From: Acanthosoma haemorrhoidale
Taxonomy: Eukaryota > Arthropoda > Insecta > Hemiptera > Acanthosomatidae
Assembly: GCA_930367205.1 (NCBI GenBank)
Contig: OV884014.1
Coordinates: forward strand, 113,627,153-113,691,152
Reading direction: 5' to 3'
DNA length: 64,000 bases
Shown: piece by piece, positions 1 through 11,078 of the stretch
Position numbering within the stretch: position 1 is the first letter of the stretch
Layout of the letters: each line of letters begins with the position of its first letter
Made by a program: the position numbers and the translations under genes
The notes under the pieces: model-generated
What the model saw: only the letters and a program-made list of their open reading frames with translations
Databases searched by the model: none
Told to the model about the DNA's origin: nothing

Positions 1-129
1 ATCTTGCTCTAAATTACCATTTCTTCATTTTATAGGAATTAAATTTGATTGCTATTCTTTATAGTATCTCTTGAGGATTTAAAATCTATTTATAAGGCAG
101 TTTCTTATATTTTTATTTTAATAATAAAC

Positions 130-398
130 ATATGGGCTTTCGTGATCTTCGTCTGCCTCCACTGGCTCGTATCCGGTGACGTGGCTAACGGAGGAGCGTT
201 GGGGTCAAAGATTCCGCTTCCTCTTTCGCATTTCGGGAGGTGACAACCATGTGGATTTAGGAGGCCTCTGGGATGTTTGTATATATTGTACGAATGAGCG
301 AGTGAATGATGAATTGTAAATATGCTATGAATGAGAACTTCTATCACAATTACTTATTGCCTAATAAGGCATATTGTAATTTAAGCACAATAAAGAAG

Positions 399-400
<2 letters not shown>
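130..400 (+). mobile_element. J1 Jockey-like element, 5'-truncated 3' end
   Basis: This is the 3' untranslated end of the commonest repeat family in the window, here called J1. It carries the family's conserved blocks: a segment like 'tggctcgtatccggtgac', then 'gtgacaaccatgtggat', then 'gcctaataaggcatattg', ending in a poly-A-signal-like 'cacaataaagaag'. The same blocks recur near 9.8, 14.1, 15.0, 37.8, 41.1, 45.9 and 63.6 kb. It has no coding part. It ends directly in an (AT)n tract in place of a clean poly-A tail. Assignment to Jockey rests on the reverse transcriptase region of the longer copy at 9822-11067. Confidence 0.7.

Positions 401-447
<47 letters not shown>
401..447. repeat. (AT)n microsatellite
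   Basis: About 23 uninterrupted AT units directly abut the 3' end of the J1 copy. They probably grew from its A-rich tail. Confidence 0.95.
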
Positions 448-453
<6 letters not shown>

Positions 454-1396
454 TTTAATACATATAGACTGTTCCGGAACGAAGTTGAATTATTGATATT
501 CCCTCTTAGATCATTACTGCATTGGTGTATAATCATATTGAATATTTTTCAGCTAATAATGGCATAGCAAATGAAATTCGTGTTGGCCCATCATTTTCTA
601 TGTATTAGTATCCCATTCATTATATCGTCATGGCGAGGTGTTTAATGGAACTCATACGCTTGGAAGAAGTAGAAGACGATAAATGATTACAAATCCAAAT
701 AAATAACAGATAAGGAACAGTAAAATCTATTAGGAACTGGTAATGGTAACGATCAAACAGTAAATTTGAGAGAGTACGCAAGCTTTTCACAAGCTGATGT
801 CGATAAAATCAACAGGACTTGACAGTGTGAAGCATGGCGTGAGAATTAGGCCATGGCTCAGTAAAGACTGTGATTAAAAATGAATTATGAAGGAAAAGGA
901 AAAGCACTTGAGTAAATATTTGTCTTTATCTTTTTCCTAATCAATAACACAGTGACTAGATTCTTTCCGCTAGGGTTAGATCTCAGACTCATAAAGAAAA
1001 CAAGAAAAAAAGAAGTTTAAAAGTATAGACAGAGATTTATTCTCTTGCTAGGCTTACAATAGGACTTGCTGTCTCAACTCTACTTCTTGATCAACAAAAC
1101 GCCTCTTTGTTCATACCTGCCATGAGATCCTAACTGTCAAACCTGATTTGCTTTGAATCGGAACTTGAATAAGTTTCAAAATTATACAAACAATTTTCTA
1201 CTATCCTTGGAAATTGCCGAAGAACTTAGAATCAGAAGTCATGGTTAGTGGGAATTGAGAAGCTGGAAAGTTTTAAAAAAAGCCAGCTTTTGTAAATGAA
1301 TATAAAGATGCTTTATATCATGTATGAGAGTGTACACAAGGAAATAAAATTATTAAGAAACGTCACTATTAGGTTGAACAGATCTGATCATGCTAT
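448..1396. other. Unassigned AT-rich intergenic DNA
   Basis: No open frame of note, no recognised repeat end and no splice-site/coding pattern was seen in this stretch. Confidence 0.5.
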
Positions 1397-1905
1397 TAAT
1401 AGAATTTATAGCAGGTCACGAGGCCACTGCCCCTTCAGTCTTCGAGGAGGATTATAGGGATGAGTGGTGCAGTGCGATGACTGTACTAGGGAATTAGGGT
1501 GGTTGGATAGGTTACTATGGGATTTCATGAACTTGAAAGGGATGAGTTCGAGAATTTAGGGTATATTAAAATCCTTATGAAGGATTTTGTTGCTGACGTA
1601 ATAAGGGGCATTTACTATTGTTCTCAGGACTTTTGATTGAAAGGATTGAATACGCTTGATGTTCTACTTTTTTCTGTCACCTAAGGTTCTATCCCGTATA
1701 TCCAAATTGGCGTATAACTTTGTAGATTAGTAATTTATTTTCTATTGAGCGATGGGATGTCCTTGGAAGTAGTCTGTACAGTTTGTCCAAAGCGTCTGTG
1801 TAGTTCTTGTCTTTTTAGCCTGGTATGTGGGTTCCACGTCAGTCTTTTGTTGATATGGAAGCCTAGGGTACCGTATGTACTTGGATACACGAAGAGCTGT
1901 TAATA
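1397..1905 (-). pseudogene. J1 Jockey-like element, fragment of ORF2 C-terminal region
   Basis: Read on the minus strand, this is the part of J1 that encodes the end of ORF2 (the region after the reverse transcriptase palm) and the start of the 3' UTR. It matches the same blocks in the copies at 9822-11067, 12777-13052 and 13730-14190: the segment for 'NAPHYVSNKTLHN' and the block 'tagcaggtcacgaggccac'. No frame is open across it, so it is a dead fragment. The J1 extreme 3' end is missing. Confidence 0.65.
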
Positions 1906-2561
1906 GTAAAAAAAACAATCAACTGCACCGCCTTAAATATAAATAATTAAATAATTTCGAACTTCAGACAACATCCCCCCCCCTAAAAAAAACAATTTAA
2001 GTAATAAAAGTTAAGCGTCGAAAATAAATGTGGGAGGCATTAAGTATCATCACTTGGACCCCGTGTCCTAGTACATCTAACAAGCAGCCCTCTTCACTAA
2101 TGGCCTCCTCAGATGTTCCTAATCGCAACCGAGGACTTGGAGGGAAGAGGACCATTACCAGCCATCTTGGAGGAGAACTTGCACCGATAAAACTTAATGT
2201 CCGTGAAGCTCTTCAACACCGGATCTGACCTCGTCTCTCAAACGATATATTTTCTTTTTCATATATATATATAGATACAGACATATATCAGGGGAGGACA
2301 TATACAGAAGAAGTGATATTTTGGTTATTTTTTCATATACTGCATATGTAGGATAATTTTCCATAATAATAAGTCGTAGCCTAGTGGCTAGAACACGCAG
2401 GCGTATTTACTTCCACTCCAAGTTTTCTCCAAAAATAGAATATAAATTTGATTATATTAAAACACGCACATTGCTCAAATAAACAGTGTAATTTACATAT
2501 ATAAGCATGTAGTATATCATAAGTATATAAAACATTTCTAAACGTTTTAGACAAATACAAC
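1906..2561. other. Unassigned DNA with a CT-rich patch
   Basis: Contains one short open frame (2028-2228) without recognisable domains and AT-rich sequence. Near 2370 there is a short stretch resembling a tRNA A-box. No B-box follows, so I do not call a SINE. Confidence 0.4.
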
Positions 2562-3012
2562 TTTTTTTTTTCATAGCCACATTAAATTTTGAGATAATTA
2601 TATACAATTATAGATCCTCAGGCGAATCTATTTACAAATATTTTTTGTATTCCCTGTAACGGCGCCACATTATATACAGGTTTTGTTATTTTATAAAAAT
2701 TATATAATGAATAAACAGGTACAATGATACAAATTATACGTGACTGGACAGAACTGACTAATAAAGGTGATGGGGCTCACCTTTTTGATCAAACTTAAAA
2801 CTAACTTACATACTGATTCTTAACCTAATTTTCCCCCGACAGTCATCGATGCGGAAGGGCGGTGGGGTCATAGTGTTAAACACTGGGTTGGTTAGGTGCT
2901 GCAACGAGTCAAAAAACTTGATGTGTCTCCGGCGGATGAACTCACCCACCGACGGCACACCAAGCAACGGGTGCAGGTCAGCATTCTTTAACCTCTCGGG
3001 AGAGGTATGTAG
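2562..3012 (-). pseudogene. Family C Jockey-like element, 3' end of ORF2 plus 3' UTR
   Basis: On the minus strand, 2840-3012 encodes a decayed ORF2 C-terminus containing the motif 'EFIRRRHIKFFDSL'. This parallels 'DFIKRRHIKFFDSL' at the end of ORF2 in element B (27058-27258). A 3' UTR follows with the block 'aaaggtgagccccatcacc' and a terminal A-run, seen as T-rich sequence at about 2562-2571. The same 3' end recurs at 35272-35866 and 43296-43658, and the coding piece recurs at 46160-46285. It is truncated at the 5' side. Confidence 0.65.
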
Positions 3013-3460
3013 GACCAGGACAAATACAACAACGACAGGGATATTTATATATATGTATATTTCGTTTCAATGAGAACTGCTAATAGCAGTGAAATGTTTA
3101 TTATAGGATAAAAATATTCATATAATTGCTTGAATAGGGTTTATTATTTTGCATAGCAAGTAGTATGCACAGTGTCCCTAACTGATAGACATGATTAATT
3201 TCACACACGTTGAAACGTCTTGCTGCAACACGTCAGTGTACGTAGTTACCGCGATTGTGTCATTAGTAACAATAGATCAGTTATTATTCTTTCGTATCAC
3301 TTTTTATAAGTTTTGTAAAGGCTCAAGAATTCCTGATCCTGATCATTAATAGTCATATATATTTATTTTTTTAATCAATAAATAGGAGTTTATCCTTTGA
3401 AATGGTCCTGGGAAACGTATTTAGTACGGCCACGTTATAACTTCCAATACCCCTCGGGGG

Positions 3461-4317
3461 GTCGGGCTCGGATATGTGAGTCCCCAAAGTGGGGTGGAGA
3501 TGCCCACCGCTGGCTAGGGTCGCTACAACCTCTAGCCGCCGTCCGGTGACGCCAAGAAAGAGATAAGGCGAGTGGACCTGTGGTCTTTCACCCTGGCTGG
3601 TGGCCTAGTCGGCAGGCAGCCTAATTCATTTTGATCTGACTTTATAAGATCTTTAGAAGGTGTGTGCCCCGACAATGCACAATGTTCAGGAGAAGAGGAA
3701 CAGGGTAGGTTATATGTGGTCTTGGAATGACCACGAATTCACACTCGGCGTCTAAGGGTAGGCGAAAACCCTCCCGATCCCAAAGGCGATTGTGAACCGG
3801 AGAGAAGCAGACTGGATTCCCACGGGAGGCACTGCTAGGGAAATTTGCAGGGCCACGACAACCGTCGTCCGCGAGGGAGAGGTCTCTCCCAAGGAGGTGC
3901 TAGTTTTAGCGAGACGAAGGCAGAGATTCCCACTAGAAGAGTTTGGGGTCTGACAACGCCGGACTAAAACATAGCGAGGTTAGGAGAGAGAGATGCAGGG
4001 GTAGTTGAATGAGAAGACCATGGTTTTAAGTAGAGCAGCAGGCGCCAGTGCAGAGAGAGAGGAGAGAGCAGTGTTCCAAGTGACGGTCCTGTTCGTTATG
4101 CAAATTCGGTCTAATGCTGATGCTTATATAGGACGCCCAGCTGTGGTGGGGATCGGTCCCCACCTGCGGCTGTTTACCCTACTAGCTCCTCCCACTACTC
4201 CCACTGACGTCATAACCTTTATTAACAACAAATATGGAAACATAGATAGGTATAATATGATCCGTAAAGAGGGGTATGTCGAATAACTTTTAATTATTCG
4301 TAATTAAGAGGTGGCCA
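3461..4317 (-). mobile_element. Family D solo LTR (or LTR fragment)
   Basis: This minus-strand copy aligns along its length with LTR copies at 31324-32075, 60255-61115 and 62857-63529. Read on the minus strand the order is: 'tggccacctc' start, a 'tgacgtcag' block, a TATA-like 'tatataagc' segment, a CT-rich leader ('ctctctctctgcactggcgc'), 'ctagtgggaatctc', and a pyrimidine-rich downstream part. The first bases (TGTTG) are missing and the 3' boundary is approximate. No gag or pol coding is attached, which fits a solo LTR. The open frame at 4005-4286 lies on the opposite strand within it and is not a gene. Confidence 0.6.
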
Positions 4318-5874
4318 GTGAAGATGGGTTGAGTTGAGCAATTTTCTGGTTAACCTAAATCACTGTTTTCGACACCACGCTATTTTGGTTTCCTTTCCGG
4401 TGAAAATATTGAGCATCCGAAATTCTATGTCTGATGATCAGGGAGGGGAGGGGGTGGAATCAACAATATATTATAAGTAGAGAATCATTCGCTTCGAGAA
4501 CCTAAAAAATAAAAAATAAATATCTGTGAAGGTACTTAAGTTAGAACGTGAGGCCGAAATTCTTACCCCTAACACTTACAAGTAAACATATCAAACTACG
4601 TTTATTAATGTTGCTTCCTCCAAGGAAATATACAAACATATATCATAAAGACAGGAATTCAAGTAAAAAACATTACAGGATATTGCCTAATCTGGACAAA
4701 AAAAAATAATTCAGTCTACGTATTAATTAAAAATAACCCTCTTCTTAAAATTTATAAAAAAACTAAAAGAAACATTTAGCGGGGTGAGAAGTGGGGTCCT
4801 TATTTGTGGGATAGTCTTATCACTAATCCCTTCCACCGTTGAAGTTCCATGCACATTCCCTTATTCTTCTCTTTTTATAAGAAAAGCCTCACTACGGAGG
4901 CTTTTTATCCAGCGGACTGATCATCCTCTCCGTGAACATCTACTTCGCCCCGGTCCCTCTATATCTTCTTCCCGCTGTCCTACTAACATTTTCCCTCTCC
5001 CCATGTGCTCTTGTGATCTTAGTCTTCCCAGTTCAATACTTAATGTCTAACAAAATAATAATTTACTTAAAATTTAACAAAATATATCCATATTATTACT
5101 CTATCCTTTTAATTAAACAAGTAAACCTAATTTTACTGACCACTTTTACCCTCCCTGCGTTATTCCCTTTTGTTTACTTCATAATTGGAGTAAAAACCTT
5201 CAGCTCCAAAACCGTTTTTTTTCACCTACCTTTTCATTATTTTTTTCCCATTTTTAATTTTACTGTAACGAAAACCAAAACAACATAGTACATGTTGAGA
5301 ATGTTTGAGACATACTGATAATTGGCTGATATACTCAATAACATCCCAGGTTATACCTAGTATGTTTACAGATAGATTGAAATATACAAAAAAATATTTA
5401 ATCTTCCCTTACATAAAATAACTATCACGTGACCCGCAGCTCCCATCTTATCTTCCACGGATATTTCAAGGATATCAACTAAATAATATTTAAGCAGCCC
5501 TAGCAACAATAAAGCTTATAAGGATGCTTAAACAGAATTAAATAAAAATAAATACCAATAAAACAGAAAGTTTTATCCTTTCCTTTCCTGTAAAGAATGA
5601 AATGACAGAAAAAAGGCGAGGAAAGGGGAAAGAAGTGTAATTTACCGCCTCTATTACAAACAGATCCCGTGTTTAATACCCTCAATGAAGCAGGAGACAC
5701 AGGAAAAAAATACTTCTGAGGGTATTCATTTATTCATAGGAGTTCATTTATCACCAAGATTGTGGTCTTCAGATGGCAGTAGTCTTTCAAAGGTATGAAG
5801 TTGATCGATATCGATGTCTAGTCAATCTATCAATGGTATAAACTGATTCCAAATATTTATATTATTAACAAAAC
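4318..5874. other. Unassigned AT-rich DNA
   Basis: Pyrimidine-rich sequence around 4780-5290 yields overlapping short open frames (4784-5050, 4932-5288) with leucine/phenylalanine-rich composition. There are no domains, and no conserved copy elsewhere in the window supports a gene. Confidence 0.4.
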
Positions 5875-6118
5875 TCGACTTCATGGAAGTCACTGATGGT
5901 TCCTGTTATTTTTAAGTAAGCAACCGCACCCTTCCAACTTTCTAGTACTACCCTTTTCTTATAAATATATGTCTCAGCTTTAGCCCCAGACCTCACTTGT
6001 TCCCACACACTCCACCCAGTATGTAGTAACGTAACTCCTAATATTCGTAAATACCAGCGTTTTGCTTGTACTTCATAATAAAGCTTTTCTTTCTTTTCTT
6101 TTAAAATACTCTCATCTA
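5875..6118 (+). mobile_element. Family G (LTR-like) copy
   Basis: Contains the G blocks 'gtctcagctttagccccag', 'ccacccagtatgtagtaac', 'cataataaagcttttc' and ends in '...ctacatatat'. Copies occur at 7560-7830 (minus), 8575-8905 (plus) and 61913-62290 (minus). An AATAAA signal lies about 35 bases before a common end in 'ctaca'. This layout suggests an LTR (R/U5 after the signal), but no matching 5' boundary was fixed, so the class is inferred. Confidence 0.55.
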
Positions 6119-6124
6119 CATATA

Positions 6125-6129
6125 TGTAC
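6125..6129. repeat. Target site duplication TGTAC (left)
   Basis: Five bases identical to 6945-6949, directly bounding the family E LTR. Confidence 0.8.
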
Positions 6130-6944
6130 TGTCGGAAAAGGTGAACAATTGTCGGAGGTCAACAATTATCAGGGGGCGTCACTAGGGGAGTGCCTGATCA
6201 CTCTAGCCCTGGTGACAAGTGCGGATTGTTGTAGTCAATAACATGGACCATGTTCCATGTAGGCGTTAATATCTGACTCCATTTATTGATAGGGATGTGT
6301 CCCGACAAGACACTGTGTTCAGGATGAGGTTCAGAGGTTCATAAAGAATAAGATTTGATCAGAGTTAGAACGGGGCACGGCAGTGTAACAATAGCGAGGC
6401 GTCGAACTGTCTGCAAGGGGGCACCGAGACAGGATGACTGCGCGGAGGTGTGACCAAGAGAGTAGTAGGCGGAAGGCTGAGTGGGCTTACTCCTAGGGCC
6501 CTGAGGCCCTGGACGTATCGCGACTGATAATGCGGCTGTGGAGGCTAAGAAACAGAGTGCTTCTTCCGGGCGAAACTTACCGATATAAATATTGTACCCC
6601 CCTCCCTCGTGGAAGGCGGAGTCTGTCTGCTGGTGGTCTGTTTTATTATCCCGATGGTTCAAAAGGGTGTGCTTTATGATGTCCCGCCTCCCGAGTTACG
6701 TGACTAAACTGTTCCTAGCATGATTTTATGACCGTGGGAACGTGACTGAAGGTCTATTCTAAGGGGCGGTGTGACCTACCCTAGGTTTTATTGCCGTACC
6801 CTCGATGTTACTTGTTTATCTCTGGCGACCCTTCTATGATTTATTACCAGAAGTTGCACAGATTTGCATTTCTATTATAATACATTATGAACCAGAGTGT
6901 AGGGTAATTTACATATTTTTAGCGCTTCGCTATATATCGCTACA
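6130..6944 (-). mobile_element. Family E solo LTR, 815 bp
   Basis: Read on the minus strand it starts TGTAGCGATAT and ends in TTTTCCGACA, that is TG...CA termini. It is bounded by a perfect 5-bp duplication, TGTAC. It shares the U5-side block ('tgtcaccagggctagagtga', 'atggagtcagatattaacg') with the copies at 34127-34747 and 42225-42854, and a TATA-like 'tatttatatc' lies mid-element. No internal retroviral coding region is attached, so LTR-LTR recombination left a solo LTR. The open frame at 6339-6662 is inside the LTR and is spurious. A 5-bp duplication fits Gypsy, BEL or Copia elements; the superfamily cannot be decided without pol. Confidence 0.85.
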
Positions 6945-6949
6945 TGTAC
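6945..6949. repeat. Target site duplication TGTAC (right)
   Basis: Matches 6125-6129. Confidence 0.8.
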
Positions 6950-7559
6950 AATGATTATTTAACTAATAATTAAACATAGTTCACTCTACATAGGTCATTC
7001 TAGACAGCACTGAAAATGATTGGCAATCCCTCCTTACTTTGGAAGAAGCGATACTTATGGTCGTTATTTTAGCCCTCAGTTGATATTTTAAGTCCCAACT
7101 AGAATTCAAATGATTACCTAGAGAGGGAATGAAACTTAACTCTGAGGAACGCTTCTAAATCTCTCCCTAGAATTTTGAAAACTGATAATCATCCCTTAAA
7201 ATACAGAAACCAAAAATTATCTATTGTGCCTTAATATATTTTTTTTCAAAACGTGGTTCAGGAGAAGTGCTGGGAAACAAAGAAAATGTGGTGTTAAAAA
7301 ATGTCTTTTCCTTAAATCATAAGAATGGAATTATTACCCGACTAATCATAAATTTCTCATTCAAGCCACAAAGGCAAGCGGACAAGGACTCGACCCATCT
7401 TGCAGAATTACCAGCTGTCCTAAGACGAGGTCTATTACTAGTTGCTTTACCAACTTGCTTTTTTTCTTGTACCTTTGTGAAAATGTACGTTGCTCTTAAG
7501 CCAGTGAACGAATATTTGGAAATCTTCATCAAAACTAACTCAATTTTTTGTTTACCTCA
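6950..7559. other. Unassigned AT-rich DNA
   Basis: An open frame of 135 codons (7267-7674) runs into the reverse of a G copy. It has no recognisable domain and is treated as chance. Confidence 0.4.
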
Positions 7560-7830
7560 GTTAAATAATCTTTTAAAAGAGAAGAAAGAAAAGCTTTATT
7601 ATGAAGTACAATCAAAACATTGGTATATACAAATATTAAGAGTTACATTACTACATACTGGGTGGAAGGTCTAGGGACGAGTGTGGTCTGGGGCTAAAGC
7701 TGAGACATATATGTATAAGAAAAGGATAAGATTCTGGGAAGTAGGTAGGTCTTTGAGGGATGCGGTTGCTTACTTAAAAATAACAAGGGTTCTGCTGAAG
7801 CCCCTTCCGCTTGTTCTTAGCATTATAAAA
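7560..7830 (-). mobile_element. Family G (LTR-like) copy
   Basis: Reverse-orientation copy carrying 'gaaaagctttattatgaag', 'tactgggtggaaggtctag' and 'gctaaagctgagacatata'. These are the complements of the blocks at 5875-6118 and 8575-8905. Confidence 0.55.
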
Positions 7831-8574
7831 TTCTCAATACCTCTATGCTCAATTTCAATACATAGATAAATACCGTTTAGCTTTGAAGAACATACTGAAT
7901 CCGAAAAGCACCCTACTGGTTAATACCATACTTGGATAAACTATTTAGATAGAGCCTCGTTCATGCAATGCCCATATAGATTGTGCTACGTTGCTGAATA
8001 CGTAATTAGCCCCCGATGGGACATCGTGTGCATTACAAATTGACGTGTACTCGCTTTATTCATATTCAATGTATCCTCTAGTGGCTACGAATTTCCACCT
8101 CAAAGCAAACTCATAATGACCATGCCTTAATTCGTTACAAAGCATATACTTAATATTGCAATCATTTGTTTGTTCGTTACATGGCAATTTCATTGATACA
8201 ATGAAAGGATATGATTCCGATCGAGATTAAATATCTTCATGTGAATTGGTAGAAAACATAAAGAATGATCAAATATAAACAGGTTTTTAGCAATTAATAA
8301 CTACAGTCTGTCTATTAAAGCCATGGTGCGTTTTCTGTTAGGCTTAAAGTTGTAAAAGTTTTACACCATGTTTATGCCGTAGAAAAAGTACTGCTCAGCC
8401 CGATTACACTCATCAAACAAATTATCTGTAATAAAAAAAAAAATCATTTCCTCTGGTCCAGAAGGTTTAAAGCAATTTCGAATTAAGAAGAACCGGTGTT
8501 CAATGTTTGTGAGTTGAGAATTTTTTCTTTAAAAAGAAAATTTGGCTTTGAAGTTCCCATTCATCTACAGTTTT
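7831..8574. other. Unassigned AT-rich DNA
   Basis: Nothing recognised on either strand. Confidence 0.4.
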
Positions 8575-8905
8575 ATAATACTAAGAATATTATAATGCTA
8601 ATATTATATATAATTCTAAAAGTAGAAGGGGCTTGAGGAGAACTGTACACCTGCCTCGTGACTTCATGGAAGTCACTTATGGTTCCCTGTTATTTTTAAG
8701 TAAGCAACCGCATCCCTCCAAGACCTCCCTACTTCCCAGAACTGCCCTTTTCTTATACATATATGTCTCAGCTTTAGCCCCAGACCACACTCGTCCAATG
8801 ACCTTCCACCCAGTATGTAGTAACTCTTAATATTCGTATATACCAGTGTTTTGCTTGTACGTCATAATAAAGATTTTCTTTATTTTCTTTTAAAGGACTC
8901 TCCTC
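8575..8905 (+). mobile_element. Family G (LTR-like) copy, longer
   Basis: This copy adds 5' sequence ('agaatattataatgctaata', 'agaaggggcttgagg') that is also present, inverted, at 62140-62290. It then has the shared blocks, the AATAAA at about 8868 and the end 'cctctacaaag'. The two longest copies show that the family extends at least 330 bases. Confidence 0.55.
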
Positions 8906-9810
8906 TACAAAGATTGTTTAACTTACGAATGTAATTAAAAGCAAAAGTGAGGATCTGATAATAAACCTAACTTGAAAAGGTTATTTTTGCTATTGGTTAC
9001 TGTTCTGGTATTAGAATATTGACAGGTTAGAATTATTTAAGGATTTACTAAGAATAATGTCCAATAAAGCGATAGCTAGTATGTGTGTCCTGAATATGTT
9101 TTGATAATGATCATGCATAATGATGACCGAAGGCATGCATTATTGCCTATAGCACGAGCTGCAGATACAATATTTGTTTTGAAATGATACAAATCTATTC
9201 AACTATGTTATAGTGGTTAGTGCCTGTTGTGGAAGGATATAATCAAATAATACCTTCTGCCTCTCTACAATATTGTAAATAATGTAATATATACTGTGGA
9301 GAGAGCGAGAGAGAGAGAGAAAGGCTATTTGTTATTTAACTATAGATTATACCTGACTGAATACGGCCATACCTAACCTTCAAGTCCCATTATCGATACT
9401 CTCTATAAATACCTAGGAGAGAGAGCTCCTCGGACGGCCCATGTTCCTACGGGACTCCAGAGGATGCCTATTTGAATTGTGGATCCTGCCTCCATGCATT
9501 ATTCATCCTAAGGTAGGTATGTTCGTTACCTCTTAGTGCTCTACCTGATACCTGCCGACCTCTGTCAACATATGTAATGAGCCTGTTTCTGCGGAATCGG
9601 GCCTTTTGAATATATATAGATGTGCAGATAGGAACGGAAAAAAACATTTCATTGCAAAAAACACATAATGATCAGTTTACTCATGAGTTGAAGCTTTAAC
9701 TAACCACCACTTTTCTTCCTGTAAACAAATAAAGGATAAGGCATCCAGTTTACAATGCTTCTATCATACACGAAAATAGAATATTTCATCACTTTTAGAC
9801 GCTTTAATTT
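8906..9810. other. Unassigned DNA with short (GA)n
   Basis: A short imperfect GA tract lies at about 9298-9322. No gene or repeat end was recognised elsewhere. Confidence 0.4.
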
Positions 9811-9821
9811 TTGATTCTATT
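9811..9821. repeat. Target site duplication of J1 copy (left)
   Basis: TTGATTCTATT, identical to 11068-11078. It directly abuts the T-run that is the poly-A tail of the minus-strand element. Confidence 0.85.
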
Positions 9822-11067
9822 TTTTTTTTTTTCAATCTAACAATCTTTATTGTGCAATAATTACAATCTGCCTTTTATAAGGCAATAATAATACAGATAA
9901 ATGATCTCATTCATACCATATTTACAGCATCATTCACTCGCTCATTCATACAATAGGACATGATTGGAGAAACTGGCCATTGCCAGGACTCCCACTGTCA
10001 CGCGTTTATAGTAGGTCACGAGGCCACTGCCGTTTCAGTCTCCGAGGAGGATTATAGGGATGAGTGGCGCAGTGCAATGACTGTGCTACAGGATTAGGGT
10101 GGTTGGAAAGGCTACTGTGGAATTTCATAAACTTGGAAGGGATGAGTTCTAGAATGTAGGGTATATTAAGATCGTTATGAAGGGTTTTGTTGCTGACATA
10201 ATAAGGGGCATTTACTATTGTTCTTAGGACTTTGGATTGAAAGGATTGGATACGCTTGATGTTCGAGTTTTTTGGTGTCCCCCATAGCTCTATTCCGTAT
10301 GTCCAGATTGGCTTAAGTATAACTTTGTAGATTAGTAGTTTATTTTCTATTCAGAGATGGGATGTCCTTTGAAGTAGTCTGTACAGTTGTCCAAAGCGTC
10401 TGTTTAGTTCTTGTCTTTTTAGTCTCGTATGTGGGTTCCAGGTCAGTCGTTTGTCAAGATCGAAGCCTAAGTACCGTACTGTCTCGGATACAGGGAGAGG
10501 AATAGAATTAAAATAAACTAGTGGACAAGTCTTGCGACAAAGGGTGAAGGTAATGTGGGAGCATTTTGCTTATTAACTTTGATCCGCCATTGATTGCACC
10601 AATACTCGATTTCGTCAAGGTGTTTTTGAAGGTTATGAGATGCAATGTCGGGGTCTGCGTGGGATGACAAGACTGCAGTGTCATCTGAAAATGTGGCCAA
10701 GAAGGTATTGGGAGTAGAGGGGACATCAGCGGTGTATAGGTTATAGAGGATGGGGCCCAGGACACTGCTCTGTGGAACTCCTGCACTTATGGGATAGTAG
10801 TTAGAGTATTCTAAACCACAGCGGACTTGGAAGAAGCTGTTTGAAAGGTAGGACTGTAGGATTAGGAAAAGAGTCTGTGGTAAATATCTTTTGAGCTTGT
10901 AGAGCAAACCTGCGTGCCAAACCCTGTCAAAAGCTTGAGGTATATCAAGAAAGGTACTGTTTGGTTTCAAGGGCTGAGGAGATGTGATCAACAACGCGAA
11001 GACCTTGTTGAGCAGTGGAATGCCGTTGGCGGAAACCAAATTGGTGTGTGGGAAAACGGTTTTGGGA
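9822..11067 (-). pseudogene. J1 Jockey-clade retrotransposon, 5'-truncated, with RT fragment
   Basis: Minus-strand insertion with a short A-tail (9822-9832) and an 11-bp target duplication. From its 5' end it encodes the central reverse transcriptase: an 'HQFGFRQRHSTAQQGLRVVD' block (11000-11045), then after a frameshift near 10950 'LDIPQAFDRVWHAGLLYKLK', 'ISAGVPQSSVLGPILYNLYT' and a catalytic 'SDDTAVL' in place of the usual YADD/FADD. The fingers-palm order and the AGVPQGSVLGP-like motif are typical of the Jockey clade. ORF2 is broken by frameshifts beyond 10518. The 3' UTR has lost about 170 bases between 'cattcatacaatag' and 'gacatgattggag' (near 9957) that other J1 copies keep. It is not functional. 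Confidence 0.85.
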
Positions 11068-11078
11068 TTGATTCTATT
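11068..11078. repeat. Target site duplication of J1 copy (right)
   Basis: Second copy of TTGATTCTATT at the truncated 5' end of the element. Confidence 0.85.

Noticed and set aside
2365..2420. tRNA or SINE start ('tagcctagtggctagaac')
   Set aside because: Only an A-box-like match; no B-box, cloverleaf or tail.
4784..5288. Overlapping pyrimidine-rich open frames
   Set aside because: Composition-driven Leu/Phe/Ser strings, no splice or domain evidence.
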